Positions 42,663 to 51,438 are shown, numbered from the stretch's first letter. The stretch is DNA of 64,000 nt from DASVEG01 sp035540495 (GCA_035540495.1 DATLGL010000047.1:1-64000); one strand, 5' to 3'. The notes: a model not told the origin generated them from the letters alone. Program-made: numbers and translations.

Positions 42663-44285
42663 GTGACGCTCCGCGTGCGGTGGCTCGGGCGGGTCCGCTA
42701 CCGCGACGCGCATGCGCTGCAGCACGCGCTGTTCGCTCGGTCGTCCGACGACCACCTGCTCCTGCTGGAGCACCCGCACGTGTACACGATGGGTGTGCGG
42801 GCGAAGCGCGAGCACGTGCTCGTCGACCCTGCGTCCGTCGGTGCCGAGATCGTCTCGACCGATCGCGGCGGTGATGTCACCTATCACGGGCCGGGGCAGC
42901 TGGTCGGCTACCCCATCGTCTCCGTACCGCTGGCGCCCGACGCCACGCCTCGCTACGTCCACTCGATCGAGCAGCTGATCATCGACGTGCTGGCCGATCT
43001 CGGCCTGCCGGGTGCTTCACGGCTCGACGGCTATCCCGGCGTGTGGATCGGTGATCGGAAGATCGCGGCCATCGGCGTGCGGCTCTCGCGGGGCCGGTCG
43101 ATGCACGGCTTCGCGCTCAACGTCGACCCCGACCTGTCGATGTTCGGCCACATCGTGCCGTGCGGCATCCCCGACAAGACCGTCACGTCGATGGCGGCCG
43201 AGGGCGTGGGCGCGCCGATGCGTGAGGTTGTCGACGCCGTCGTCGCTCGGGCCGCTTCGCTGTGGGGCCGTGACGGTGTCGAGCGTCATGACTCCGCGTG
43301 GACCGTTCGCAACGAAGATCTCGCGATGTTCACGCGCGGAGCCGGGGCCGGCGCGACGGTGACCGAGCAGCCGGTCCGCCTCCTCGGGCGCCTCGCCGCT
43401 GCAGGTGTCGACTCGTCGACGGCCCTCGCGATCAACGAACGCAAACCCGAGTGGCTCCGGGTGAAGGCGAACATGGGGCCCGAGTACCGACGGCTCAAGT
43501 CGACCATGCGGTCGAACGAGCTGGTGACGGTGTGCGAAGAGGCGGGTTGCCCCAACATCTTCGACTGCTGGAACGCCGGCACCGCGACCTTCATGATCAA
43601 CGGCGAGCGGTGCACCCGGGCGTGTGGGTTCTGCCTCGTCGACACGCGAAAGCCGGAGGCGCTCGACGCTGCCGAGCCGGAGCGGGTCGCCTCTGCGGTC
43701 GAGTCGATGGGCCTGCGCCACGCGGTGGTCACCGCGGTCGCTCGAGACGATCTCTCCGACGGTGGCGCGGGCGCGTTCGCCGCGACCGTCGCCGCCATCC
43801 GGCGCCGCACGCCGGACGTGACCGTCGAGGTGCTGATCTCCGACTGCAAGGGGGATCCCGACGCGCTGCAGATGATCTTCGACAGCCGTCCCGACGTGTT
43901 GAACCACAACATCGAGACGGTGCTGCGGCTGCAGCGGGCGGTGCGTCCCTCGGCGTCGTACGCACGCTCGCTCGCGGTGCTGGCCCGAGCCAAGGCGGCG
44001 GGGCTGACCACCAAGTCCGGGATCATCCTCGGGATGGGCGAGACGGAGGACGAGGTCATCGGGGCGCTGGCCGATCTGCGGAGCACCGGCGTCGACATCG
44101 TCACCATCGGCCAGTACCTCCGGCCGACCGCGCATCACCTCCCTGTGGCGCGGTGGTGGACGCCCGACGAGTTCGACTCGTTGCGGGTCGTCGCGCAGTC
44201 GATGGGCTTCGCCCACGTCGAGGCGTCACCGCTGACGCGGTCGAGCTACCACGCGGGCGACGCGATCAGCGCGACCCGCGTCTAA
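42663..44285 (+). CDS. Bifunctional octanoyltransferase-lipoyl synthase (LipB-LipA fusion)
   Basis: 540 aa, one uninterrupted frame. Residues 1-225 are LipB: RGGDVTYHGPGQL at 69-80, the catalytic Lys133 in DRKIAAIG and catalytic Cys167 in HIVPCGIPDK. Residues 255-540 are LipA: auxiliary cluster Cys291, Cys296, Cys302 (CEEAGCPNIFDC), radical-SAM cluster Cys317, Cys321, Cys324 (CTRACGFC) and the terminal RSSYHAG with Ser527. A linker of about 30 residues joins them. LipB moves octanoyl from ACP to a lipoyl domain and LipA inserts two sulfurs. Everywhere I know these are separate proteins. GTG 42663 lies 6 nt after the E2 stop; its TAA overlaps the convergent stop. Confidence 0.93.
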   Translation: MTLRVRWLGRVRYRDAHALQHALFARSSDDHLLLLEHPHVYTMGVRAKREHVLVDPASVGAEIVSTDRGGDVTYHGPGQLVGYPIVSVPLAPDATPRYVHSIEQLIIDVLADLGLPGASRLDGYPGVWIGDRKIAAIGVRLSRGRSMHGFALNVDPDLSMFGHIVPCGIPDKTVTSMAAEGVGAPMREVVDAVVARAASLWGRDGVERHDSAWTVRNEDLAMFTRGAGAGATVTEQPVRLLGRLAAAGVDSSTALAINERKPEWLRVKANMGPEYRRLKSTMRSNELVTVCEEAGCPNIFDCWNAGTATFMINGERCTRACGFCLVDTRKPEALDAAEPERVASAVESMGLRHAVVTAVARDDLSDGGAGAFAATVAAIRRRTPDVTVEVLISDCKGDPDALQMIFDSRPDVLNHNIETVLRLQRAVRPSASYARSLAVLARAKAAGLTTKSGIILGMGETEDEVIGALADLRSTGVDIVTIGQYLRPTAHHLPVARWWTPDEFDSLRVVAQSMGFAHVEASPLTRSSYHAGDAISATRV

Positions 44286-44767
44286 TCGGCCAGCTGCGGG
44301 CGAGGCTTCCCCGGGGCCACCGTCCGGGCGAGGATGCCTAGCGTCGCGCGCAGCGCCGTCTCGGAGATGACCGGGAAGATGTTCGCGTCACGCCACTTCT
44401 GGTCGATGCGTGACCAGTCGTAGTACGACGTCGCCAGCGTGCCCGCTTCGATCGGCTCGAGCCGGTAGCCGTAGACGTGACCGATCTCGAGCTGACCCTT
44501 GATCGCCCACGCGATCTCGCGGTCCTGCTCGAACGTCACGATCTCGACGACGACGTCGTACAGACCCAACGGGTAGTCGTTCAGCGCCTCGCGGTCCATG
44601 TGGACCGTGAACCGGTCGCCGACCGCGCGCACGGGTTCGCCCGTGGCCGCCATCAGCATCCCCGAGCTGTCGATGGCGACGTGGCCCTGCGGGTCGCACA
44701 GCACGCGGAAGATGTCGGCGGGCGGGGCGGCGATGGCCCTCGCCACCTCGATGCGTTCGTCGGCCAT
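44282..44767 (-). CDS. SRPBCC (START/Bet v1-like) family protein
   Basis: 161 aa. Starts with ADERIEVARAIAAPPADIFRVLCDPQGHVAIDSSGML, the opening strand and first helix typical of polyketide_cyc2/SRPBCC ligand-binding domains, and ends with a long C-terminal helix (SETALRATLGILARTV). Residues between alternate as beta strands (DVVVEIVTFEQDREIAWAIKG). No catalytic residues can be assigned; it likely binds a hydrophobic ligand. ATG 44767 lies 25 nt after the ppc stop, so it is probably the second gene of that operon. Its TAG overlaps the lipB-lipA stop in CTAA. Confidence 0.78.
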   Translation of the reverse strand: MADERIEVARAIAAPPADIFRVLCDPQGHVAIDSSGMLMAATGEPVRAVGDRFTVHMDREALNDYPLGLYDVVVEIVTFEQDREIAWAIKGQLEIGHVYGYRLEPIEAGTLATSYYDWSRIDQKWRDANIFPVISETALRATLGILARTVAPGKPRPQLAD

Positions 44768-44792
44768 CGGCCGAGTCTGCCCGGTCAGCCGC

Positions 44793-47447
44793 TCATCCGG
44801 TGTTCTGCAGCCCTGCCGCGACCCCGTTGAGCGTGCGCAACAGCTGACGCTCGACGTCGGGATCGGCGCCCTCGGTTCGGAGCTGACGCAGCGCGCGCAG
44901 CTGGAGGTACGACAGCCCGTTGGTGGCACCGGCCCGCAAGCGGATGCCGTCACGCCGCCGTTGGAACCGGGACAGCAGCTCCTCCTGTTCGGTGACGGCG
45001 AGGATCATCCGCTCGGTCCGATCCCGCTCTTCGACCACCTTCGCCACGAGTCCGCCGCGGTCCGAGAGCGCGAGGAACCGAGCGCCGAGGGCGCGGTCGG
45101 TCTTCGCCAGCGACATCTCCGCGGTGTCGATGAGCATGGCCAGCAGCGGCCACTCCTCCCGGGCACGGCGTAGGTCTTCGATCGAACCGGCGGCTTCGAG
45201 GCCCGTGCCGAGTCCGTACCAACTCGTGAGGTTCAGGCGGGCCTGCGACCACGCGAACACCCAGGGGATGGCGCGGAGGTCGGCCAGGTCGCGCCCCGTC
45301 ATCGCTCCCTGGCGCTTCGGTGGACGTGATCCGAGGCGCAGGTGGCCGATCTCGTCGAGCGGCGTCACCTCGGCCACGAAGTCGGCGAAGCCTTCGGTGC
45401 CGACGAGGTCGAGCCACGCCCGCCGAGCCGCCTCCTCCAGTCGCCGTCCGACGCCGGCGAACTTGGTCGCCGCCGCCTCGTTGCGTGCCGCGTTCTCGTC
45501 GGTCGCCGCTTGCAGCACGGCTGCGGTGAGCCGCTCGAGATGACGCTGGCCGATCGTGGCGTTGCCGTAACGGGCTGCGATCACCTCGCCTTGTTCGGTT
45601 GCCTTCCACCGTCCGGCGACCGAGCCCGGCGGCTGGGCGAGGATCGCTCGGTGGACGGGACCCCCGCCGCGGCTGAGCGATCCGCCGCGGCCGTGGAAGA
45701 GCGTGAGGCGGATGCCGCGATCGACGGCCCATCGGGTGAGCTCGGCCTGCGCGTCGTAGAGAGTGAGGGTGGCGCTGGCCGGGCCCACGTCCTTCGCCGA
45801 GTCGGAGTAGCCGACCATGACCTCGAGAGAGCCGCCGCTTTCGGCCAGCTGGCGCTGAGCCGACGGGAGATCGATCCACTCGTCGAGCACGGCGGTCGCG
45901 CCGCGGAGGTCGTCGTAGGTCTCGAACAGCGGGACGGCCGTGATGCGCAGGTCGTCGGCATCGACCGCCAGCCGGGCCAGCGCGTGGACCGATGCGAGGT
46001 CAGCCGCGCTCTGGGTGAACGACACAACGTAGCGCCCGCACGCGCGGCGTCCCCACCGGCGCTGGATCTCGGCCATCACCCGGAACACCGCCAGCGTCTC
46101 GAGCGCCTGCTCTCCCTCCGCCACCGTGTCAGCGGGCCAGCCGTCGGTGGCGAGGCGGTCGATCTGCTCGGCGTTCGTGCGACCGGCCGAGTCGATGCCG
46201 GCTGCGTCGAGGAGCTCGTTCAGCACACCGGCGTGCACCCGCGAGTGCTGTCGCACCTCGAGCTCGGCGAGATGGAAGCCGAACGTCTCCACCTGCCAGA
46301 TCAGGTGCTGCAACTCGCCATACGCGACACGGGCCGCGCCGGCGGTCGCGAGTGACTCCTGCACCAACCGGAGCGCCTCGAGCAGCTCGTCGGGCGCCCG
46401 GTACCCGAGGTCGGCATCGCGTCGTCGCGTTGCCGCGACGCGCGCCGCGACCACGAGCATCTTCTGGCGGTGGGGCTCGCTCGGCGACGCCGCCCGTATG
46501 TCGCGGATGAGCTCGGGCCACGCCGCGGTGTCCATGTCGACACGGCGACGGAGTGCCGGGCTGGGCGGCGTCGCCTGCTCGTCGAGGGTGAGGGTGCGCG
46601 CGATGCGGTACGCCGCTCCCTCGAGGATCCGCAGCGCCGTGTCGGCGTAGAGCTCCGCGGCCTGCAGCGTGACGTCCGCGGTGACGAACGGGTTGCCGTC
46701 GCGGTCGCCGCCGACCCACGAGCCGAATCGGATGAAGGCGGGAACCGGAGGCGCGGACGTGCCTGGAACGTCGTCGCTGATCGCGCCTTCGGTCGAGCGG
46801 TACACCCTGGGCACGATCCGCGCGAGGCTCTGCTCGAAGACCGGCACGAGCGTGCGGACCTCGTCGAGCGGTCCTGGCCGGGTCTCCCGCAGCGCCTCCG
46901 TCCGCCAGAGGATCTCGACCTCTTCGCCGACGCGGCGCTCGGCCACTCGGCGCTCGGCCGGACCGTGGCGCGGGTCGTCGAAGCGGTGCAACTGCTCGTC
47001 GATGCGGCGCAGCGCGGTCACGACCGCGCGCCGTCTCGCCTCCGTCGGGTGCGCGGTCAGTACCGGACGGAGCTCGAGGCCGGCCACCGCGTCGACCGCC
47101 GCGCTTCCGAGGGCGCGCAGATCCGGCCAGAGGATGTCGGTTGTCTGGCGAGGGGCAGCTTCCTCATGCCTGATTGCGGCTGCGTGCTCGCGCTCGTCGA
47201 CGAGGTTGACGAGGTGCAGGTAGACCGCGAGATACCGGGCCACGGACACCGCCGTGTCGTCGTCGAACGTGTCGACCAGCGCTGCCGCGGCGCCGGGATC
47301 CGCGAGTGCGCGCTGCTCGAGCTCGTGAGCCAGATCGACGATCTTCGAGCTCGCGGCGGCGGTCACGACGTCGTCGAGTGCCTTGGTGAGGAGCTCGAGC
47401 TCCGCCGCGGCGCTCACTCCTGGCGTCGGCGCCGGCGAAGAAGGCAT
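44793..47447 (-). CDS. ppc: Phosphoenolpyruvate carboxylase
   Basis: 884 aa, full length. Catalytic His133 in PVLTAHPTEARRR, the second signature VMVGYSDSAKDVGPASA with the active-site Lys, the mobile loop LFHGRGGSLSRGGGPVHRAI and the C-terminal QNTG carboxylate end are intact. It adds bicarbonate to PEP to refill oxaloacetate. The C-terminal QNTG is the usual last residue group of the family, supporting the reading frame. ATG 47447 has AGGA 7 nt upstream. Divergent from the M24 peptidase gene across 41 nt. Confidence 0.96.
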   Translation of the reverse strand: MPSSPAPTPGVSAAAELELLTKALDDVVTAAASSKIVDLAHELEQRALADPGAAAALVDTFDDDTAVSVARYLAVYLHLVNLVDEREHAAAIRHEEAAPRQTTDILWPDLRALGSAAVDAVAGLELRPVLTAHPTEARRRAVVTALRRIDEQLHRFDDPRHGPAERRVAERRVGEEVEILWRTEALRETRPGPLDEVRTLVPVFEQSLARIVPRVYRSTEGAISDDVPGTSAPPVPAFIRFGSWVGGDRDGNPFVTADVTLQAAELYADTALRILEGAAYRIARTLTLDEQATPPSPALRRRVDMDTAAWPELIRDIRAASPSEPHRQKMLVVAARVAATRRRDADLGYRAPDELLEALRLVQESLATAGAARVAYGELQHLIWQVETFGFHLAELEVRQHSRVHAGVLNELLDAAGIDSAGRTNAEQIDRLATDGWPADTVAEGEQALETLAVFRVMAEIQRRWGRRACGRYVVSFTQSAADLASVHALARLAVDADDLRITAVPLFETYDDLRGATAVLDEWIDLPSAQRQLAESGGSLEVMVGYSDSAKDVGPASATLTLYDAQAELTRWAVDRGIRLTLFHGRGGSLSRGGGPVHRAILAQPPGSVAGRWKATEQGEVIAARYGNATIGQRHLERLTAAVLQAATDENAARNEAAATKFAGVGRRLEEAARRAWLDLVGTEGFADFVAEVTPLDEIGHLRLGSRPPKRQGAMTGRDLADLRAIPWVFAWSQARLNLTSWYGLGTGLEAAGSIEDLRRAREEWPLLAMLIDTAEMSLAKTDRALGARFLALSDRGGLVAKVVEERDRTERMILAVTEQEELLSRFQRRRDGIRLRAGATNGLSYLQLRALRQLRTEGADPDVERQLLRTLNGVAAGLQNTG

Positions 47448-47474
47448 GGGTCCATCCTGCCCAACCGGCCGCCC

Positions 47475-47480
47475 TACGCT
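47475..47480 (+). promoter_or_regulatory. Putative -10 element (TACGCT) of the M24 peptidase gene
   Basis: TACGCT ends 8 nt before ATG 47489, in the 41-nt divergent gap with ppc. Confidence 0.4.
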
Positions 47481-47488
47481 CGACGCCG

Positions 47489-48583
47489 ATGGCTGCCGAT
47501 CGTCTCGCTCGCGTCCGCGCCCGCATGGAGGAGCTCGGCGTCGACGCGCTGCTCCTGTCGCTTGGCGCCGATCTCCCGTGGCTCACCGGCTACGCCGCCC
47601 ACGAGTCGGAGCGGCTCACCATGTTCGTCGTCCCGCGTGACGGCGATCCGGCGATGGTCGTACCTGGTCTCGAGGCGCCGAAGGTCGCGTCGGTGTCGAC
47701 GGTCGCTCTTCGTCCCTGGAGCGAGACGGAGGATCCGGTGAAGCTCGTCGCCGCGCTGGTCGGGCCGGCCGCACGTTCGGTCGCGATCTCCGACCGCACG
47801 TGGTCGACGTTCCTTCTCGGTCTCCAGGAGGCGATGCCAGCGGTGTCGTGGCTCGCGTCGTCGACGGTGACGTCGCCGCTGCGGGCTCGGAAGGACGCCG
47901 ACGAGATCGAGGCGTTGCGCCGGGCCGCTGCCGCTGCTGACGTCGTCGCCGCATCGCTGCTCGGCGGTGAGATCCCGCTCATCGGCCGGCGCGAGGTCGA
48001 CGTCTCGCGAGAGATCGCTCAGCGGTTGCGCGACGAGGGGCACTCGCGGGTCGGCTTCTCGATCGTCGGCAGCGGTCCGAACGGCGCCAGCCCGCACCAC
48101 GACGCAAGCGACAAGGTGATCGGTGAAGGCGAGGCGATCGTCTGCGACTTCGGCGGGTGGTTCGAAGGCGGCTACTGCTCCGACATCACCCGCACGGTCT
48201 TCACCGGCGACCCGCCGGCGGAGTTCGTCGAGTTGTACGAGGTGCTGCAGCGGGCGCAGGCCGCTGCCGTCGACGCTGCTGTCGTCGGCACGCCGTGCGA
48301 GGACGTCGACGGCGTCGCCCGCACGATCATCACCGACGCGGGATACGGCGAGTACTTCATCCACCGGACGGGTCACGGCATCGGGCTCGAGGGCCACGAG
48401 CACCCGTACCTCGTCAGCGGGAACGACGAACCGCTCGCGCCGGGTCATGCGTTCTCGATCGAACCCGGCATCTACATCCCCGGGCGGTGGGGCGCGCGGA
48501 TCGAAGACATCGTCGTGGCCACGGACGCCGGTCCTGACTCGCTCAACCGCGCGAACCACGACCTGCACGTGGTGGAGGCATAG
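47489..48583 (+). CDS. M24-family Xaa-Pro aminopeptidase/dipeptidase
   Basis: 364 aa. An N-terminal creatinase domain (DLPWLTGYAAHESERLTMFVVP) precedes the pita-bread catalytic domain. Metal ligands are Asp220 and Asp232 in DFGGWFEGGYCSD, His in RTGHGIGLEGHEHP, Glu in FSIEPGIY and Glu in ARIEDIV. It cleaves the N-terminal residue before proline, or Xaa-Pro dipeptides, in the cytoplasm. The ATG follows a -10-like box by 8 nt. The SDR gene starts 2 nt after its stop, so they are likely co-transcribed. Confidence 0.9.
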   Translation: MAADRLARVRARMEELGVDALLLSLGADLPWLTGYAAHESERLTMFVVPRDGDPAMVVPGLEAPKVASVSTVALRPWSETEDPVKLVAALVGPAARSVAISDRTWSTFLLGLQEAMPAVSWLASSTVTSPLRARKDADEIEALRRAAAAADVVAASLLGGEIPLIGRREVDVSREIAQRLRDEGHSRVGFSIVGSGPNGASPHHDASDKVIGEGEAIVCDFGGWFEGGYCSDITRTVFTGDPPAEFVELYEVLQRAQAAAVDAAVVGTPCEDVDGVARTIITDAGYGEYFIHRTGHGIGLEGHEHPYLVSGNDEPLAPGHAFSIEPGIYIPGRWGARIEDIVVATDAGPDSLNRANHDLHVVEA

Positions 48584-48585
48584 CG

Positions 48586-49320
48586 ATGGATCTTGGCATC
48601 TCCGGACGCGTGGCCCTCGTGACAGCGTCGTCGAAGGGACTGGGGAAGGCGTCGGCTGTCGCGCTCGCGCAGGAAGGCTGCAAGGTCGTCATCTGCGCGC
48701 GAGGCGAGGAGGCGCTCGCCGCGGCCACCGAGGAGATCGGCGACACCGGCGCCGAGGTGCTGGCGATCGTCGACGACGTCACCGACCCGGAGGCCCCTGC
48801 TCGTCTCGTGGCGTCGACGGTCGAGCACTTCGGGGCGATCGACATCGTCGTGGGGAACGCCGGTGGGCCGCCGCCCGGCCGTGCGCTCGACGTCACCGAC
48901 GAGGGGCTCGACGCGGCCGTGAACGCGAACCTCGCGACGTCGGTGCGCCTCGCGCGTGAAGCCGTTCCGCACATGCGAGGCGGGGGCTGGGGACGCATCT
49001 GCTTCATCACCTCGTCGTCGGTCAAGCAACCGATCTCGACACTCGCGCTGTCGAACGTCGCCCGCACCGGACTGTGGGCGTGGGCGAAGACCGCAGCGCA
49101 GGATCTCTTCGCCGACGGCATCACCGTGAACCTCGCCTGCCCCGGATCGCACGACACCGACCGGATGAAGCAGCTGGTCGCATCGGGTGCGTTCACCGGC
49201 CCCCTCGGTGACCCGTACGACTTCGGCAGGCTGGTCGCCTTCCTCTGCTCCGACGCGGCGAAGTTCATCTCGGGAGTCGCGGTGCAGGCCGACGGCGCCC
49301 GCACCGTAGGGCTTCTGTGA
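48586..49320 (+). CDS. SDR-family oxidoreductase lacking the usual catalytic tyrosine
   Basis: 244 aa. Cofactor motif TASSKGLG, NAG at VVGNAGGPPPG and the C-terminal VQADGARTVGLL identify an SDR. The catalytic YxxxK is replaced: after ITSSSVKQPISTLAL comes SNVARTGLWAWAK, so the Tyr position holds Ser/Asn and the Lys position Arg. A whole subgroup annotated as 3-oxoacyl-ACP reductases shares this SN-xxR pattern, so it is not damage in this copy. Activity may be altered or absent. ATG 48586 lies 2 nt after the peptidase stop; GTGA overlap with the next gene. Confidence 0.82.
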   Translation: MDLGISGRVALVTASSKGLGKASAVALAQEGCKVVICARGEEALAAATEEIGDTGAEVLAIVDDVTDPEAPARLVASTVEHFGAIDIVVGNAGGPPPGRALDVTDEGLDAAVNANLATSVRLAREAVPHMRGGGWGRICFITSSSVKQPISTLALSNVARTGLWAWAKTAAQDLFADGITVNLACPGSHDTDRMKQLVASGAFTGPLGDPYDFGRLVAFLCSDAAKFISGVAVQADGARTVGLL

Positions 49321-50177
49321 TCAAGCTCGACGCGGCGACCGTTCTCCTCCAGTGGGCGGTCGGCGGGCTGCTCTTCCTGTGGGTCACCACGCGCCGTCGC
49401 GAGGTCGGCATCGGCTACGGGTGGTTGCTGCGCGGCGTGTACGGGGTGATGGCGCTCGGGTCGCTGTGGGCCGGCCGGTCGTTCGGCGACGAGGTCGTGA
49501 TGCGTGACGTCTCGTCGTTGCTCGTCGCTGTCGCTACTGGCGTGGCGTTGGCGGTGTCGGTCGTGCGGCGGCGTGCGGGCGTTCGAGGAGAGCACGTCGA
49601 GCGCTCGCGGAAGATGGCGCGTGTGTCGGCGATGACCGGCATCGAGCGCGAGTACGAGGACGCCGACACCTCCGTGCGCGAGTTCCCGCCGGCACTCGAC
49701 CTGCTCGCTCCGGTGATCGGGGTCGTCGGGCTGCTCGCCGGAGGGCTCGCTGCGTCGTCCGGCTCCGACGTGCTCTCCGTCGTTCGTGTGCTCGCCGGCG
49801 CGGCGTTCCTCGGCGCGGTTTCCGATGCGATGTTGCTGGGCCACTGGTACCTCGTGCAGCCCGGACTCGCGCGTGGGCCTCTGAACGAGCTCGTGCGGTG
49901 GGTCGGCTTCACGTGGCCGATCGAGGTGGGCGCGCTGCTGTGGCCGACGGGGATGCTGTCGGTGGTGTCCGGGTCGATCGACGACGGTTACGGCGGCCTG
50001 CTCGGCTGGTTCTGGATCGCGTGTGCGGTCACGACGATCGCGCTGGTGGGCGTCACGGTTGCCGCGCTTCGGGAGCGGGCGTACTCGGCCGTGATGGCCG
50101 CGACCGGGCTGCTCTACCTGGCGATCCTGACGGCGTTCGGGACAGACCTCGTCGCCCGAGCCGTGCTCGCCGGGTAA
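49317..50177 (+). CDS. Hypothetical membrane protein with 7-8 spans
   Basis: 286 aa; GTG 49317 in a GTGA overlap with the SDR gene. Seven or eight hydrophobic segments are interrupted by one cytoplasmic loop of about 50 residues with RSRKMARVSAMTGIEREYEDAD. The second half has MLLGHWYLVQPGLARGPLNELVRW, where HWYLVQP is a distinctive motif that suggests a conserved actinobacterial family. Function unknown. The next gene starts 10 nt downstream, so four genes from 47489 to 50649 probably form one unit. Confidence 0.65.
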   Translation: MIKLDAATVLLQWAVGGLLFLWVTTRRREVGIGYGWLLRGVYGVMALGSLWAGRSFGDEVVMRDVSSLLVAVATGVALAVSVVRRRAGVRGEHVERSRKMARVSAMTGIEREYEDADTSVREFPPALDLLAPVIGVVGLLAGGLAASSGSDVLSVVRVLAGAAFLGAVSDAMLLGHWYLVQPGLARGPLNELVRWVGFTWPIEVGALLWPTGMLSVVSGSIDDGYGGLLGWFWIACAVTTIALVGVTVAALRERAYSAVMAATGLLYLAILTAFGTDLVARAVLAG

Positions 50178-50187
50178 CAACTCGAGT

Positions 50188-50649
50188 GTGACCACCATCG
50201 AGCACACCGTGGAGATCGATGCGCCTCTCGATGACGTGTGGGCGCTGCTGGAGGACGTGCGAAGGCTGCCCGAGTTCTCGCCGTCGACCGAGGCCGTCCT
50301 CGACGCGCCGCAGCGACTCACCGCTGTCGGGCAGCGGTTCCGTCAGCTGGTGAAGCTGCTCGGGCGGTCGTTCGATTCCGAGTGGCGCGTCGTCGACCTG
50401 CGCCCGAAGTCGACGATTGCCATCGAAGGAAGCGTCGGCTACGGGGTGGGATACTGCCTCACCCAGGAGGTCGCCGCGATGTCGCGCGATCGCTCGAGGC
50501 TCACCGTCAAGATCGACTACAAGCTCCCGTTCGGACCGTTGGGCCGCGTCGCTTCGAAGCTCGGCGTCGAGTCCCGTGCGCGCGACGAATCGCGGCAGGT
50601 CGTCGAGGGGATCCGCCGCATCGTGGAAGACGAGCGACGCGCGGCTTAG
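50188..50649 (+). CDS. SRPBCC family protein (polyketide cyclase/dehydrase-like)
   Basis: 153 aa from GTG 50188. The opening TIEHTVEIDAPLDDVWALLEDVRRLPEFSPST is the standard start of polyketide_cyc2 domains, followed by alternating strands (SEWRVVDLRPKSTIAIEGSVGYGVGY) and a last helix (ARDESRQVVEGIRRIVEDE). It probably binds a lipid or aromatic ligand. It is unrelated in detail to the SRPBCC protein at 44282. The TAG at 50647-50649 overlaps the convergent stop (TTAG). Confidence 0.8.
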   Translation: MTTIEHTVEIDAPLDDVWALLEDVRRLPEFSPSTEAVLDAPQRLTAVGQRFRQLVKLLGRSFDSEWRVVDLRPKSTIAIEGSVGYGVGYCLTQEVAAMSRDRSRLTVKIDYKLPFGPLGRVASKLGVESRARDESRQVVEGIRRIVEDERRAA

Positions 50650-51428
50650 AGGTTTACCTCGACGGTGCCTGAGTCCGGAGCGGCATCGCCGCCCGCTTGG
50701 GGCAGCAGGGTGTCTCGAGACGACCAGTCGAGGAAGGTGGAGAAACGGAAGCTCCGCTTCCCTCCGACGCTCGACCAAGGGACCTCGAACATGACGCGCC
50801 TGGACCCGACGGCGAACGTGCCCGGATATCTCACGAACCCATCCGGCGTCTGGAGGTAGCCCGTCCAGCCGTTGATCCCTCCATCGGCGAACAGCTGGTA
50901 GTCGCTCTCGCGCTCATCCTTGCGATACATGTCGACGCCGACACCGAGAACTTCACGTTCCTTGAACGCCGGGAACGGCGCACCGACGTCGACGAGGACG
51001 CGGACGCCGGATCCGGTGTCGATGAAGGTGACGGACTGCACGTCTGCATACGACGGTGCTGCGCCCGAGGTGCCGCCGGGATCCGTCACGTGCGCGACCC
51101 GACGCTCTCCACGCGCTGTCGGAGCGGGTGGCGCTACAGGAGCAGTTGTCGGCGTGGGCGCGTTCACGACAGTCGTGGCCACGGGAGAAGAGGTCGCAGC
51201 GGCGTCACTCCGCGGCGCTGCACGGGTCGGTGCCTCCGATGTGGTGGTGTCGGCAGGCGGTTCGATCGGGAGCCGCTCTGCCGGCACACCGAGGTCAGGT
51301 CGCCGCTCCTCGGTCGCGTCGCCCTTGTCGAGCGGTGACCGGCATCCAGCGAATCCAACCAGCATGATCAGCGCGAGCAGGAGGCGCGACGAGGGCCGGG
51401 CTTTCGCCCGGCCCTTCGCTCGTATCAC
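50646..51428 (-). CDS. Secreted lipoprotein with a beta-rich C-terminal domain
   Basis: 260 aa from GTG 51428. A basic n-region (IRAKGRAKARPSSR) leads into LLLALIMLVGFAGC, a lipobox with the lipid-modified Cys. A Thr/Ala/Pro-rich linker of about 90 residues follows, typical of proteins crossing a thick wall. The C-terminal 120 residues are strand-rich: VQSVTFIDTGSGVRVLVDVGAP, DYQLFADGGINGWTGYLQ and VMFEVPWSSVGGKRSFRF, suggesting a carbohydrate-binding-like sandwich. No family recognised. It starts 10 nt after the stop of the secreted-protein gene upstream. A strong hairpin spans its codons 5-12. Confidence 0.65.
   Translation of the reverse strand: MIRAKGRAKARPSSRLLLALIMLVGFAGCRSPLDKGDATEERRPDLGVPAERLPIEPPADTTTSEAPTRAAPRSDAAATSSPVATTVVNAPTPTTAPVAPPAPTARGERRVAHVTDPGGTSGAAPSYADVQSVTFIDTGSGVRVLVDVGAPFPAFKEREVLGVGVDMYRKDERESDYQLFADGGINGWTGYLQTPDGFVRYPGTFAVGSRRVMFEVPWSSVGGKRSFRFSTFLDWSSRDTLLPQAGGDAAPDSGTVEVNL
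51392..51415 (-). terminator. Perfect hairpin with GAAA loop at the start of the lipoprotein gene
   Basis: AGGGCCGGGC and GCCCGGCCCT pair over 10 bp around a GAAA tetraloop (minus-strand reading). It lies 24 nt beyond the stop of the upstream gene but inside the first codons of the lipoprotein gene. It can act as a partial terminator, a processing barrier or a brake on translation; no T-tract follows. Confidence 0.5.
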
Positions 51429-51438
51429 AACGGTGAAG

